NCBI GenBank assembly: GCA_034509425.1
Contig: JAVTVJ010001709.1
Span: 62,001 to 126,000, forward strand
DNA: 64,000 nt
Direction of reading: 5' to 3'
From: Eopsaltria australis
Lineage: Eukaryota > Chordata > Aves > Passeriformes > Petroicidae
Position 1 is the first letter of the stretch. Every line of letters starts with the position of its first letter. Of this stretch, positions 24,337 through 33,795 are shown piece after piece. Made by a program: the position numbers and the translations under genes. The notes beneath the pieces were generated by a model. The model was not told the origin of the DNA. It saw only the letters and a list, made by a program, of their open reading frames with translations, and did not search any database.

Positions 24337-25155
24337 CCAAATCTCGGGTCCGCAGTTTCCCCCTCCGATCAGTAGGTGTCCCGCTGATACAGCGGCATGA
24401 CGGCAGAGGAGAGCCGGCAGAACCAGTTGGATTCCGAACAGCAAATTAAGGTAAAAGCCACAAGCAAAAGGGGAAAGAGGAACGAGCTCGGAGCTCCCAA
24501 AGACACTTAGAGGGGACGGCCCTCGGAACCACGGCGCATTTTTCATTCGTAAAATTCTATGTGCACGGAGATCCACGCAGGAAAAGGGTCCGTAAGTACT
24601 GCGGGTTGAATGAGGGTGGCTGAGCGTGTGTATGAGACGTGATAATATCACGAAGCGAGAGCAGACCCCAACGATCGCAGTTCCGGTGTCCCGCGAGGGT
24701 CCCAGTCAGTCACGGGGGAAGCGAATCTGACGGGAAACTCATTACACACGGCAAATCCGAAACTCAGGAAAAGTTCGGACTTCAGCCACAGGAAGGCTAG
24801 CGGGAGAGGGACGTCCTCAGAAACTTGAGACTGGTAAGCCCTCTGTGCCTAGGACCGGGAAGGTCCAGGGGAGAGAAAAGTAGAGAGGAGTAAAAAGGGA
24901 GCTTTTACCAGATCAAAACCACACGGGACTGACCTCCGCTGGTCACTGGAATGGTAATCCAAAAATTAACCGAACACGGTGTGTAAAAGCACCATTGAGA
25001 GTGGGTTTGTAAAGGTGTAACTGAGCGAAACACGGCACAAACCCAGAGAGGAAAGCGAGTGTGGGTCTCTAATAAGTGCGTTTCCGGTCTCCCGCGAGAG
25101 ACCTGGTCCCAGAAGGAAAACGCGATTAAAGAGTCAGAGCGTAATACCTTGTAAA
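24337..25155 (+). other. ERV-A untranslated leader
   Basis: About 820 bases between the primer site and the first Gag-like ATG. It has repeated GC-rich motifs (TCCCGCGAG at about 24691 and again near 25091) homologous to the ERV-B leader at 42303-43032. It would contain splice donor and packaging signals, but I cannot pin these down. Confidence 0.6.
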
Positions 25156-26440
25156 ATGGGACAGAGGAAAAGCAAAAACCGGGGGGGGGGGGGGCAGGAA
25201 AAACCTTAGGAGAAAAAGAGAGTGATCTACCAGAAATTCCCTGGGATAGTCCGCAGGGAGTAATGCTGGAATACTGGGAAGGGTGCCCCTCATCAACAAC
25301 AAAAAAAACCTCTGATGAAATTGGTGATTCAAATGTTGAATTACATCCTAACCAAAACACCAAACCTCTACCTCTTAAAGAGAGAGAAATTCCAGAACTT
25401 AAATTGAAATCCCTAATTAAAACTGAACTCTCCGAGGGACCCCAAAGTGGTCAAAGGAGAAATACGTTCACGTTCCCCTGCAATTCGCTACCATCACCAA
25501 ATCTCCAGGAAGAATATAAACATCTGAGGAGATTTTGTTTCACAGGGGAAAAAAAATAGTATGGGATGGTATGGAAAGTTTTAGATTCTAAACTGTGAGT
25601 GTACTACTATATTGATAAGTACACACGGGCCAGGAGGAGCAATGCAGTCGGCTAAAAATACCTCTGCTGCTGCAAAAATCAACTGTTTGCAAATAAAACA
25701 CAAACCTGCAGATGTGAGTATCTCAAACTCTGCAGAGATGATTCTTACCTTGCTGAAAAGGACTCCAAATGTGCTGAGATTGTTTAGTAGTGAAATGGGT
25801 AACAACTACCTGTTTTTAAATACCCGTAGTTTGTTTTAGATAGTTGGGGGGGGGGGGGAGGGAACGGCAATTCAAACCCTTCCTCTCGCAGAGAAAAAAA
25901 AAACCAAACCCTAACACTTCTTTACAGCAGAGAAAAACCCTAAGCTAAACATCCTCAAACCAGCTTCCCCACATTCCTGCATGTTAACTTCTAACGACTC
26001 TTATCTCTTTAGTGAGAGCAGAGAAAACCTTTAAAAATTTGTGACTAACACCAGTTTGAAATCTCTGTTAAATACTCCTGCAGGAGCCACATGATTTAGC
26101 CCATGTTTAGAACTTACGAGAAGTGGACCTGTCTAGCCCTAAATATTTATATAAATAACAAAAAAACCCCAAAAACCGCGGGACCAAACCAAGGCTGTGG
26201 GACAGCCGGGACTGAGTGCCAGGCAGTGCCTGACGCCGCCAACCCCCGCGGGCAGGGGCTGCAGTGGCTCCCCGGGCCCATGAAAGTAAGGGACACTCCA
26301 GCCTCAGCCCGTCCCTGGGGCACTGTCGGCTGAGGTGCACCGGCACCTGGGGCTATGCAGAGCTTGTACTGCTGGGAGCACCAGGACCAAAGGGAAGGGG
26401 GCAACTACCAGAAATGAAACATTAGAAATTAATTGTTCAA
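25156..26440 (+). pseudogene. ERV-A gag remnant
   Basis: The ATG at 25156 starts MGQRKSKN, a Gag N-terminus with a glycine for myristoylation, like ERV-B at 43033 (MGQRKSK). The frame collapses at a run of 13-14 G (about 25181-25194). A 98-codon frame at 25263-25559 and a short matrix-like block at 26103-26160 (RTYEKWTCLALNIY, matching FSTFEKWTCRALKSY in ERV-B) follow. I find no convincing capsid or nucleocapsid here, so most of gag is deleted. Confidence 0.7.
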
Positions 26441-27098
26441 GGTGTCAGGATATGCTGTTATACCAGGAGCTCGACTGAAAAGTGTGTTTTTTAATAAACA
26501 CGGAAACTTTATTTATGCCTAAGTAAGAACAATTGTTCAAATGTTCTTTGCATAAGTAAGAAAGATGTGCGTGTGTGTGTTAATTTAAGTTTCACTGGCA
26601 GATAACAGTAACACGGGGATGCCCATAAGAGTTTGCTAAATGTGTGAGATGGGGTTGAAAAACATGAGCTTCTGATAATTCCTAATTCTGATTGTGGTTT
26701 GCTAGGAAGAAATTTAACAACTGGAGTTAAAACCACAAGTTGGTGTTGTGTAAGGGTAATAGAAAAACTAACACTGTTGTAAATACTAGACTGAACCCAA
26801 AGGTGTGGGCAGTCCCAGAGAATATAGAAGTTATAAGTGGGTCTTTTAAAACCATGTGTGTGTGTTCCCCTATAACACTCTAATCCTGCCACTTATAGTG
26901 CAAGACCTGACAATAGTAAATGAAACTATTAAACCCAGGCACTCCACGGTCCTAGATTCTTGTATCATCTTAAATCAAGTTCCCTCCTCACACTGGTGCT
27001 AAAGGATGCTTTCTGGAAATGCGCTCTTACAGAGCATTATAAATAGTATTTTGCCTTTGAGTAGAAACAAGAAAGAAAAAAGATTAATTTACTCCATA
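26441..27098 (+). pseudogene. ERV-A protease tail and RT N-terminal remnant
   Basis: A protease C-terminal block (GLLGRNL, about 26697-26715; compare NLLGRDL in ERV-B) is followed by RT fingers: VQDLTIVNETIKPRHSTVLDS and ILNQVPSSH at about 26900-26995, then KDAFWKCALTEH in another frame. The reading is interrupted at 27099-27103, where the ERV-L inserted. This is a gamma-like RT with several frameshifts. Confidence 0.75.
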
Positions 27099-27103
27099 CC
27101 TAG

Positions 27104-27796
27104 TGTCCTAGTTTAGGGCAAATGTTAGGAGGAGACCTCCAAGGGGGTCTCCTCTAGACAAGCCAATTTCAGCCACTCCTCCCCCAAACTGGTTCGGGAA
27201 AAGATTTCCTGAGAGAAAAAGTGGAAAAAACTATTTATTTAATAAGCAGAATATTCACAAGTTTGGGAACAAAAATTGAATGATATAAAAGAATGAAACC
27301 TCTCCTTTCTCTGAAGAGATGGTGGATCCAGAGAGTCCTCCTGTGGGTGCGGCTGTATCAGCCTCAGTCCCTCCAGAGGCTGGGGCCGATGGCCAGGCCC
27401 GGCTGCAGAGTCGGGGGGGCCCCCGGGGGATTGTCCTGATGTCTTGGACCACAGAGATGCTGACCAGTCCCAGAAGAAATAAACCAGTAAAAGAAATAAA
27501 GTCTCTCTCTCTCTGCAAAAGCCGAGAGATTTCAGAGAGCACCCAGCTGCGAACTCCAAGAGCACACAGAGAGCTTATCTCTATTTTTCTGTCTCCACTT
27601 CGAGCGCAGTCTCTGAAGGAATTTCCGGGGGAGTAAGGTGTAACTCCTGTAGACAAACTGTGTGCGTTTTCTCTCCCCCCTTCACCCTCTTCACTCTCTC
27701 TCTCTCTGGGCCTAACTTAAAGCTACAGAACTTAATACCTGGCATAAGCAGGACAGACGATTGGGGATACAAGCATCATACAGTCAACCCAGGACA
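27104..27796 (-). repeat. ERV-L 3' LTR
   Basis: 693 bp. On the minus strand it runs from TGTCCTGGGTTGACTG to CTAGGACA. It contains an AAATAAATAG polyadenylation region (27233-27242) and a U5 hairpin with a 9-bp perfect stem, GAGGAGACC/GGTCTCCTC (27129-27137 with 27146-27154). Confidence 0.95.
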
Positions 27797-27812
27797 TTCC
27801 ACCCCTTATCCC
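27797..27812 (-). promoter_or_regulatory. ERV-L polypurine tract
   Basis: On the minus strand the bases immediately before the 3' LTR read GGGGATAAGGGGTGGAA, a purine-rich tract placed to prime plus-strand DNA synthesis. Between it and the pol stop lies a short AT repeat (27887-27911). Confidence 0.85.
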
Positions 27813-27952
27813 CATATCGTCAACTCACTACCAAAACTAATATATTCTGATTCTAAACACGCATACATTATACACATATATACAGTATATAGCTATATAT
27901 ATATATATAATGGCAGTAAAATCCAGCAAATAGTGATATTTAAACATGGTTC

Positions 27953-30900
27953 TCACCCAATAATCAGATCTTCCTGGGGTACACATCGTGTTGTTCCATC
28001 TTTCTGCATTATCCACCATGTGTAACCTGGTCCCTGAGCAAAGACAACCCCACGGATGGGTTTGTCTGTATTGGAGGCAGAATTGACCCAAACAGTCTTC
28101 CCTAACAGACCTCTAACATGAACCACTGGGACCTTGTCTCCATCTACTGTGTGCAGGGATTCGGATTGGGCAGGCCCTGCTCGATTGGTAGAGCCTCGAG
28201 TGTTAACTAACCAGGTGGCCTTTGCTAAATGCTGTTCCCAATTTTTGAAAGATCCCCCACCCAATGCTTTCAAAGTGGTTTTTAACAGTCCATTGCACCT
28301 CTCCACTTTGCCTGAAGCTGGTGCGTGGTAGGGGATATGGTACACCCACTCGATGCCATGTTCCCTAGCCCAGGTGTTTATAAGGCTGTTCTTGAAATGA
28401 GTCCCATTGTCTGACTCAATTCTCTCTGGGGTACCATGTCTCCAAAGAACCTGTTTTTCGAGGCCCAGGATGGTGTTCCGGGCAGTGGCATGAGGCACAG
28501 GGTAGGTCTCCAACCATCCTGTGGTGGCTTCCACCATTGTGAGAACATAGCGCTTGCCTTGGCGGGTTTGAGGCAGTGTGATGTAATCAATCTGCCAAGC
28601 CTCTCCATACTTGTATTTGGACCACCGTCCACCATACCATAGGGGTCTCACTCGCTTTGCCTGCTTAATTGCAGCACACGTCTCACAATCATGGATCACC
28701 TGGGAGATACTGTCCATGGTTAGGTCCACCCCTCGGTCTCGTGCCCATTTATAGGTAGCATCTCTACCTTGATGACCTGAGGCATCATGGGCCCATCGGG
28801 CTAGGAACAACTCTCCCTTGTGTTGCCAATCTAAGTCTATCTTTGACACTTCTATCTTTGCAGCCTGATCTACCTGCTTGTTGTTCTGGTGTTCTTCGTT
28901 AGCCCGATTTTTAGGAATATGGGCATCTACATGGCGGACTTTCACAGGTAGCTTTTCTACTCGGGCAGCAATGTCTTTCCATTCTTCAGCAGCCCAGATT
29001 GGTTTTCCCCTACGTTGCCAATTGGCCTTCTTCCACTTCTCCAGCCATCCCCACAGAGCATTGGCTACCATCCATGAATCAGTGTAAAGATAGAGTTTTG
29101 GCCACTTCTCTCTTTCAGCGATGTCCAGGGCCAGTTGAACGGCTTTGAGCTCAGCAAGTTGACTTGATCCACCGTCTCCTTCTGTAGCTTCTGCAACCTG
29201 TCGTGTAGGGCTCCACACAGCTGCTTTCCATTTTCGGTTCATTCCTACGATACGGCAAGAACCATCCGTAAAAAGAGCGCAGCATGCTTCTTCTGCTGGC
29301 AGTTGATTGTAGGGTGGAGCTTCCTCAGCCCGTGTCACTTGCTCTTGTTCTTCTTCATCAGTGAGACCAAAGTTTTCGCCTTCAGGCCAATTTGTAATTA
29401 TCTCCAAAATCCCAGGGCGATTCAATTTTCCAATGCGGGCGCGTTGTGTTATGAGAGCAATCCACTTGCTCCATGTAGCACTGGTGGCGTGGTGGGTAGA
29501 GGGAACCTTTGCTTTGAACATCCACCCCAGCACCGGTAGTCGGGGTGCCAGGAGGAGTTGTGCTTCCGTGCCAATTACCTCCGAGGCGGCTTGAACTCCT
29601 TCATAGGCAGCCAAGATTTCCTTCTCTGTGGGGGTGTAGTTGGCTTCGGATCCTCTATAACCTCGACTCCAGAATCCCAGTGGTCGACCCCGAGCCTCCC
29701 CAGGCACCTTCTGCCTAAGGCTCCATGACAGACCATGGCTCCCGGCTGCAGAGTAGAGCACATTTTTCACATCTGGTCCTGTCCTGACTGGGCCAAGCGC
29801 TACCGCATGAGCAATTTCCTTTTTGATCTGGGTGAAGGCTTGCTGCTGTCCAGGGCCCCACTGGAAAGTGTTCTTCTTGCGGGTAACCAGATAAAGAGGG
29901 CTCACAATCTGGCTGTACTCGGGAATATGCATTCTCCAAAAGCCTATGGCGCCTAGGAAAGCTTGTGTTTCCTTCTTGCTGGTTGGTGGAGACATTGCTG
30001 TAATCTTGTTGATAACCTCAGTGGGAATCTGACGCCGTCCATCTTCCCATTTTATCCCTAGGAACTGGATCTCTCGAGCAGGTCCCTTAACTTTGCTCTT
30101 CTTGATGGCAAAACCGGCCTTTAGGAGAATCTGGATAATTTTTTTCCCTTTCTCAAACACTTCTGCTGCCGTGTTCCCCCACACAATGATGTCATCGATG
30201 TATTGGAGATGCTCTGGAGCCTCACCCTTTTCCAGTGCAGCCTGGATCAGTCCATGGCAGATCGTGGGGCTGTGCTTCCACCCCTGGGGCAGCCGATTCC
30301 ATGTGTACTGCACACCCCTCCAGGTGAAGGCAAACTGGGGCCTGCATTCTGCTGCCAAAGGGATGGAGAAAAATGCATTTGCAATGTCAACAGTGGCATA
30401 CCACTTTGCTGCCTTGGACTCCAGCTCGTACTGGAGCTCCAGCATGTCTGGCACAGCAGCACTCAATGGTGGAGTCACTTCATTCAAAGCACGATAGTCT
30501 ACAGTCAATCTCCATTCCCCTTCAGACTTGCGCACAGGCCAGATGGGGCTGTTGAAGGGTGAGTGGGTTTTGCTGACCACCCCTTGGCTCTCCAGCTCAC
30601 GAATCAGCTTGTGGATGGGAATCACAGCATCTCGAGTTGTTCTGTACTGTCGGCGATGCACTGTTGAAGTGGCAATCGGCACATGTTGTTCTTCTCCCTT
30701 CAGCAGCCCAACTGCAGATGGGTTCTCTGATAGTCCAGGCAAGGTATTCAATTGCTCAATGCCCTCTGTCTCCACAGCAGCTATCCCAAAAGCCCACCTG
30801 AGTCCTTTTGGGTCTTTGAAATAGCCATTTTGGAGGAAATCTATGCCCAAAATGCATGGGGCCTCTGGGCCAGTCACAATAGAATGTTTCTTCCACTCAT

Positions 30901-31135
30901 TTCCAGTCAGGCTCACCTCAGCTTCCACCAAAGTCAAATCCTGTGATCCCCCAGTCACGCCAGCGATAGAGACAGATTCTGCCCCCACATGTCTTGATGG
31001 GATTAATGTGCACTGTGCACCAGTGTCAACCAAAGCCTCATATTTTTGTGGTTCTGATGTGCCAGGCCAACGAATCCACACAGTCCAAAAAACACGGTTT
31101 TCCCTAGCCTCCACCTGGCTGGAGGCAGGGCCTCT
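27953..31135 (-). CDS. pol: ERV-L Pol polyprotein: protease, RT, RNase H, integrase
   Basis: Open for 1060 codons from the codon after the Gag stop to 27953. Counting from the GTG at 31114 (residue 1): protease active site DTG at 30-32; RT catalytic D in VDIANAFF at 243 and YIDD at 305-308; RNase H acidic residues in FTDGS (617), AELKAV (655), YTDS (679) and QVDQAAK (747); integrase HHCC zinc motif H776, H781, C810, C813; and DDE residues in QIDY (843), SDNG (902) and KVERC (938). The length suits a complete ERV-L Pol without a dUTPase. The frame is the same as gag, separated by one TAG (31136-31138), so it should be made by readthrough as Gag-Pol; the GTG is only a counting point. It would copy and integrate the element. 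No stop or frameshift was seen. Confidence 0.95.
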   Translation of the reverse strand, partial: RGPASSQVEARENRVFWTVWIRWPGTSEPQKYEALVDTGAQCTLIPSRHVGAESVSIAGVTGGSQDLTLVEAEVSLTGNEWKKHSIVTGPEAPCILGIDFLQNGYFKDPKGLRWAFGIAAVETEGIEQLNTLPGLSENPSAVGLLKGEEQHVPIATSTVHRRQYRTTRDAVIPIHKLIRELESQGVVSKTHSPFNSPIWPVRKSEGEWRLTVDYRALNEVTPPLSAAVPDMLELQYELESKAAKWYATVDIANAFFSIPLAAECRPQFAFTWRGVQYTWNRLPQGWKHSPTICHGLIQAALEKGEAPEHLQYIDDIIVWGNTAAEVFEKGKKIIQILLKAGFAIKKSKVKGPAREIQFLGIKWEDGRRQIPTEVINKITAMSPPTSKKETQAFLGAIGFWRMHIPEYSQIVSPLYLVTRKKNTFQWGPGQQQAFTQIKKEIAHAVALGPVRTGPDVKNVLYSAAGSHGLSWSLRQKVPGEARGRPLGFWSRGYRGSEANYTPTEKEILAAYEGVQAASEVIGTEAQLLLAPRLPVLGWMFKAKVPSTHHATSATWSKWIALITQRARIGKLNRPGILEIITNWPEGENFGLTDEEEQEQVTRAEEAPPYNQLPAEEACCALFTDGSCRIVGMNRKWKAAVWSPTRQVAEATEGDGGSSQLAELKAVQLALDIAEREKWPKLYLYTDSWMVANALWGWLEKWKKANWQRRGKPIWAAEEWKDIAARVEKLPVKVRHVDAHIPKNRANEEHQNNKQVDQAAKIEVSKIDLDWQHKGELFLARWAHDASGHQGRDATYKWARDRGVDLTMDSISQVIHDCETCAAIKQAKRVRPLWYGGRWSKYKYGEAWQIDYITLPQTRQGKRYVLTMVEATTGWLETYPVPHATARNTILGLEKQVLWRHGTPERIESDNGTHFKNSLINTWAREHGIEWVYHIPYHAPASGKVERCNGLLKTTLKALGGGSFKNWEQHLAKATWLVNTRGSTNRAGPAQSESLHTVDGDKVPVVHVRGLLGKTVWVNSASNTDKPIRGVVFAQGPGYTWWIMQKDGTTRCVPQEDLIIG

Positions 31136-33692
31136 CTAAGCCTGGTTATCCTTCTTTCCCTGGGTGTACATCTTGGAGGTTCCTTCAAGGGGATAGAACA
31201 TGTCGTCATCATCATCATCATATCTGGCAGATCGGCTGTGGGCAACTGGAGCTGCTTCCTTTCTGGTAGAACTTCCTTTCTGAGTCTTAGCCTCCTTCAG
31301 TTCACGTACTCGTTGTGCCAGAGCAGGAGTGGGTTTTCCATCCCACCTTCTCATGTTTTCCCCACAATCATATAGGAAAAACCACAGATCACGTCGTGAG
31401 GGGTACCTTCTCTCCTTGTCTGGGGGACGTCTACGTTTGGTAACAGGACCTCTGAACTGTACTGCTGAAATTTGGAGAAGGTCCTTTCTCAGTGTCTTGT
31501 GATTCTCTTCCATCTTATCTTCCATTTTCTGTAGACGTTCTTCCACAGCTGCAATTCTTGCATGTGTTGGGCCATGCACGGCATCTGCATACGCTCGGAG
31601 TTTCCTCGCCATATCAAGCACAGTCTCATTTCCCTCATCCCGCTTCATTATTGTTAGAGTCTTAGAATGTTCTTCTGGCCCAAGTCGTATAAGTCTTCGC
31701 CACATTATGGGTGTACATATTACCAAGTCTGGATTCCTAGGCGTATTTGGATCCTCTGAGAAAACAATCTCTGCCACGGCCATTTCTCTCAAGCGTTGGA
31801 TCCCTTGTTCTATTGTCTTCCACTGAGTCTGCTGCATATAGAGATCGTCTGTACACAGATATCTGCGTGCCACAGCTCCCAAGACTCGTGACCAGAGACT
31901 CTTAGGGTGAGCCCCCTTTACTGTTTCCTGGTCAATAGCCGGTTCATGTGACAGGTGTCCTAAATGCCTCGCTTCAGTACCGTCTAGAATTGTAACATCG
32001 CCTGCGGCATCCCAAAGACGGACTAACCAACTAATTATAGATTCATCAGGTCGTCGAGTGTAATCCTTTCTTAGGCCACGAAGATCCTTCAGGGAAAAAG
32101 ACTCAATAGTGTCTTCTGCTCTTGAGTCAGTTGCTGCCCCTGAGGGTCCTCCCCCGCCATCGCCATCATCATCATCATCATCCACTGGTCGATCAGTTTT
32201 GGTTTTGCGCTTCTGTCCCGCAGCAGCGACTGCCAGTGGCTTAGGCTCACTGTCTGTTTTAGCTACTGGCCTGGGCTCACTGGCTGGTCTAGCTGCAGCC
32301 TGAGCGACTGAGGTATCTACTGCAGCCTGAGTGACTGGGGTATTTACTGCAGCCTGAGTGACTGGGGTATCTACTGCAGACCTGAGTGACTGGGGTATTT
32401 ACTGCAGCCTGAGCAACTGAGGTATCTACTGCAGCCTGAGTGACTGGGGTATTTACTGCAGCCTGAGCAACTGAGGTATCTACTGCAGCCTGAGTGACTG
32501 GGGTATTTACTGCAGCCTGAGCAACTGAGGTATCTACTGCAGCCTGAGTGACTGGGGTATTTACTGCAGCCTGAGCAACTGAGGTATCTACTGCAGCCTG
32601 AGTGACTGGGGTGTTTACTGCAGCCTGAGCAACTGAGGTATCTACTGCAGCCTGAGTGACTGGGGTATTTATTGCAGCCTGAGTGACTGGCGTATTTACT
32701 GCAGCCTGAGTGACTGGGGTAGCCACCGCAGCCCGAGTGGCTGGGGTGGCCACCGCAGCCTGAGTGACTGGGGCAGCCACCGCAGCCTGAGTGGCTGGGG
32801 TGACTACCGCAGCCTGAGTGACTGGGGTAGCCACCGCAGCCTGAGTGACTGGGGTGGCTACTGATTCATCTTCCTGCCCCCCTGCCTCTATCTGCTGCCC
32901 TACAGTATCTAGCAGCGTGTGATAAGCATATGCCAGGGCCCAGCTTATTGCAATGATCCTTTCCTCCTTAGAACCATCATTACACTTCTCTTTCAGATAT
33001 TTTGCCACCTCAGCTGGATTCTGTATTTGGTCACGTGGAAAGTCCCAAGCTATGGGTTCTGAGAATTCCTTCAAGATCTGGCCCATATCCTCCCATTCCC
33101 CACACCACTCAGGATTTTCCACAACTGGGCCCATTACTGGGTCGGGTGTCTCCTCAGTCCCTCTGGACATATCAGCCCTGATTCTTGAAAAGTTGTAAGT
33201 CGTATAGAGGAAACCCACCAGCTGAAATATCTGAAATATCAGAAGGGTGGTATCTTTGGCATCCAGGGAAAACTGAACATTCTCAAAAAATGATGTAAGA
33301 GACTGAAAGGAGAAGAAGGGAAGAAAAGGCTGGGAGGCCTCACCCCCCCCTCCTCCAACAAACTGGGTGCCATTACTAACGAACCCCCAAAACATGCTAC
33401 TGAAACTAGGACGCAGGGCAGGATGGAGAAACAACAAACCATACATATTTTGAACAATCCCCAGTACCTTTGCTACCTCTCTATAAATCATTATCACCAT
33501 GCCCAGCAAAATAACAATTTTAATCCGTGCCCCTCTACTGTAAAAACTCCGTGCCAAGGACAATACTGGAGCTATCTGTGGATAGGAAAACAAACCTAGG
33601 GACCAGTAAGCGATAAACACCTCAAACAAGCCTAGGGACGAGAGAGACATGGCTACCCCCACGCAGAGAGACACTATGAACCCAGGCAACAT
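31136..33692 (-). pseudogene. gag: ERV-L Gag, broken by one extra base in a repeat array
   Basis: The ATG at 33692 (MLPGFIVSLC) lies about 80 bases after the primer site, with an in-frame TGA upstream. The first frame is open for 467 codons to 32289. Residues 4-35, 57-71, 77-90 and 149-165 are hydrophobic, membrane-like segments. A conserved acidic domain (ENPEWCGEWEDMG, 192-204) follows, then about 21 tandem 9-residue repeats. An additional A at 32380 shifts the frame. The rest continues in the other frame (31136-32185 and upstream), with an Asp6 tract, an ERV-L/Fv1-type capsid region (LRGLRKDYTRRPDESIISWL; LREMAVAEIVF), a coiled-coil block (VEERLQKMEDKMEENHK), a basic KRRRPPDKERR patch and no CCHC zinc knuckle. 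It ends with TAG just before pol. Gag would form the particle; this copy gives only a truncated product. Confidence 0.88.
32297..32866 (-). repeat. 27-bp tandem repeat array inside gag, about 21 units
   Basis: Each unit encodes a nine-residue motif of the type V-x-T-P-V-T-Q-A-A. The middle part alternates VNTPVTQAA and VDTSVAQAA, forming a 54-bp higher-order unit repeated five times, which implies recent unequal exchange or slippage. Units near the right edge (start of the array in coding sense) are more diverged (VATPATRAA, VAAPVTQAA). One extra A at 32380 is the only length change I see that breaks the frame. Confidence 0.93.
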
Positions 33693-33770
33693 GGCTACTG
33701 ACTGCTTTATCCCAATACAGAGTCAGCACCACCAAAATGCAATCAGTACAAGTTTTTTCCACTTTCTCGA

Positions 33771-33788
33771 GCCACGCGTTGGGCGCCA
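33771..33788 (-). promoter_or_regulatory. ERV-L primer binding site, tRNA-Lys-like
   Basis: On the minus strand TGGCGCCCAACGCGTGGC lies 7 bases after the 5' LTR. The first 12 bases fit the Lys1,2 tRNA primer sequence used by several retroviruses, with two mismatches in the last six bases. Confidence 0.75.
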
Positions 33789-33795
33789 AAATATT

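Noticed and set aside
27797..27952. An env or dUTPase gene after ERV-L pol
   Set aside because: Only 156 bases separate the pol stop from the 3' LTR, and none reads as a protein domain.
28134..31139. Many plus-strand open frames of 60-134 codons
   Set aside because: They lie antisense to the intact ERV-L pol and have no domain content; they are shadows of it.
32297..32866. A CRISPR-like repeat array
   Set aside because: The units are contiguous, with no spacers, and encode in-frame protein repeats.
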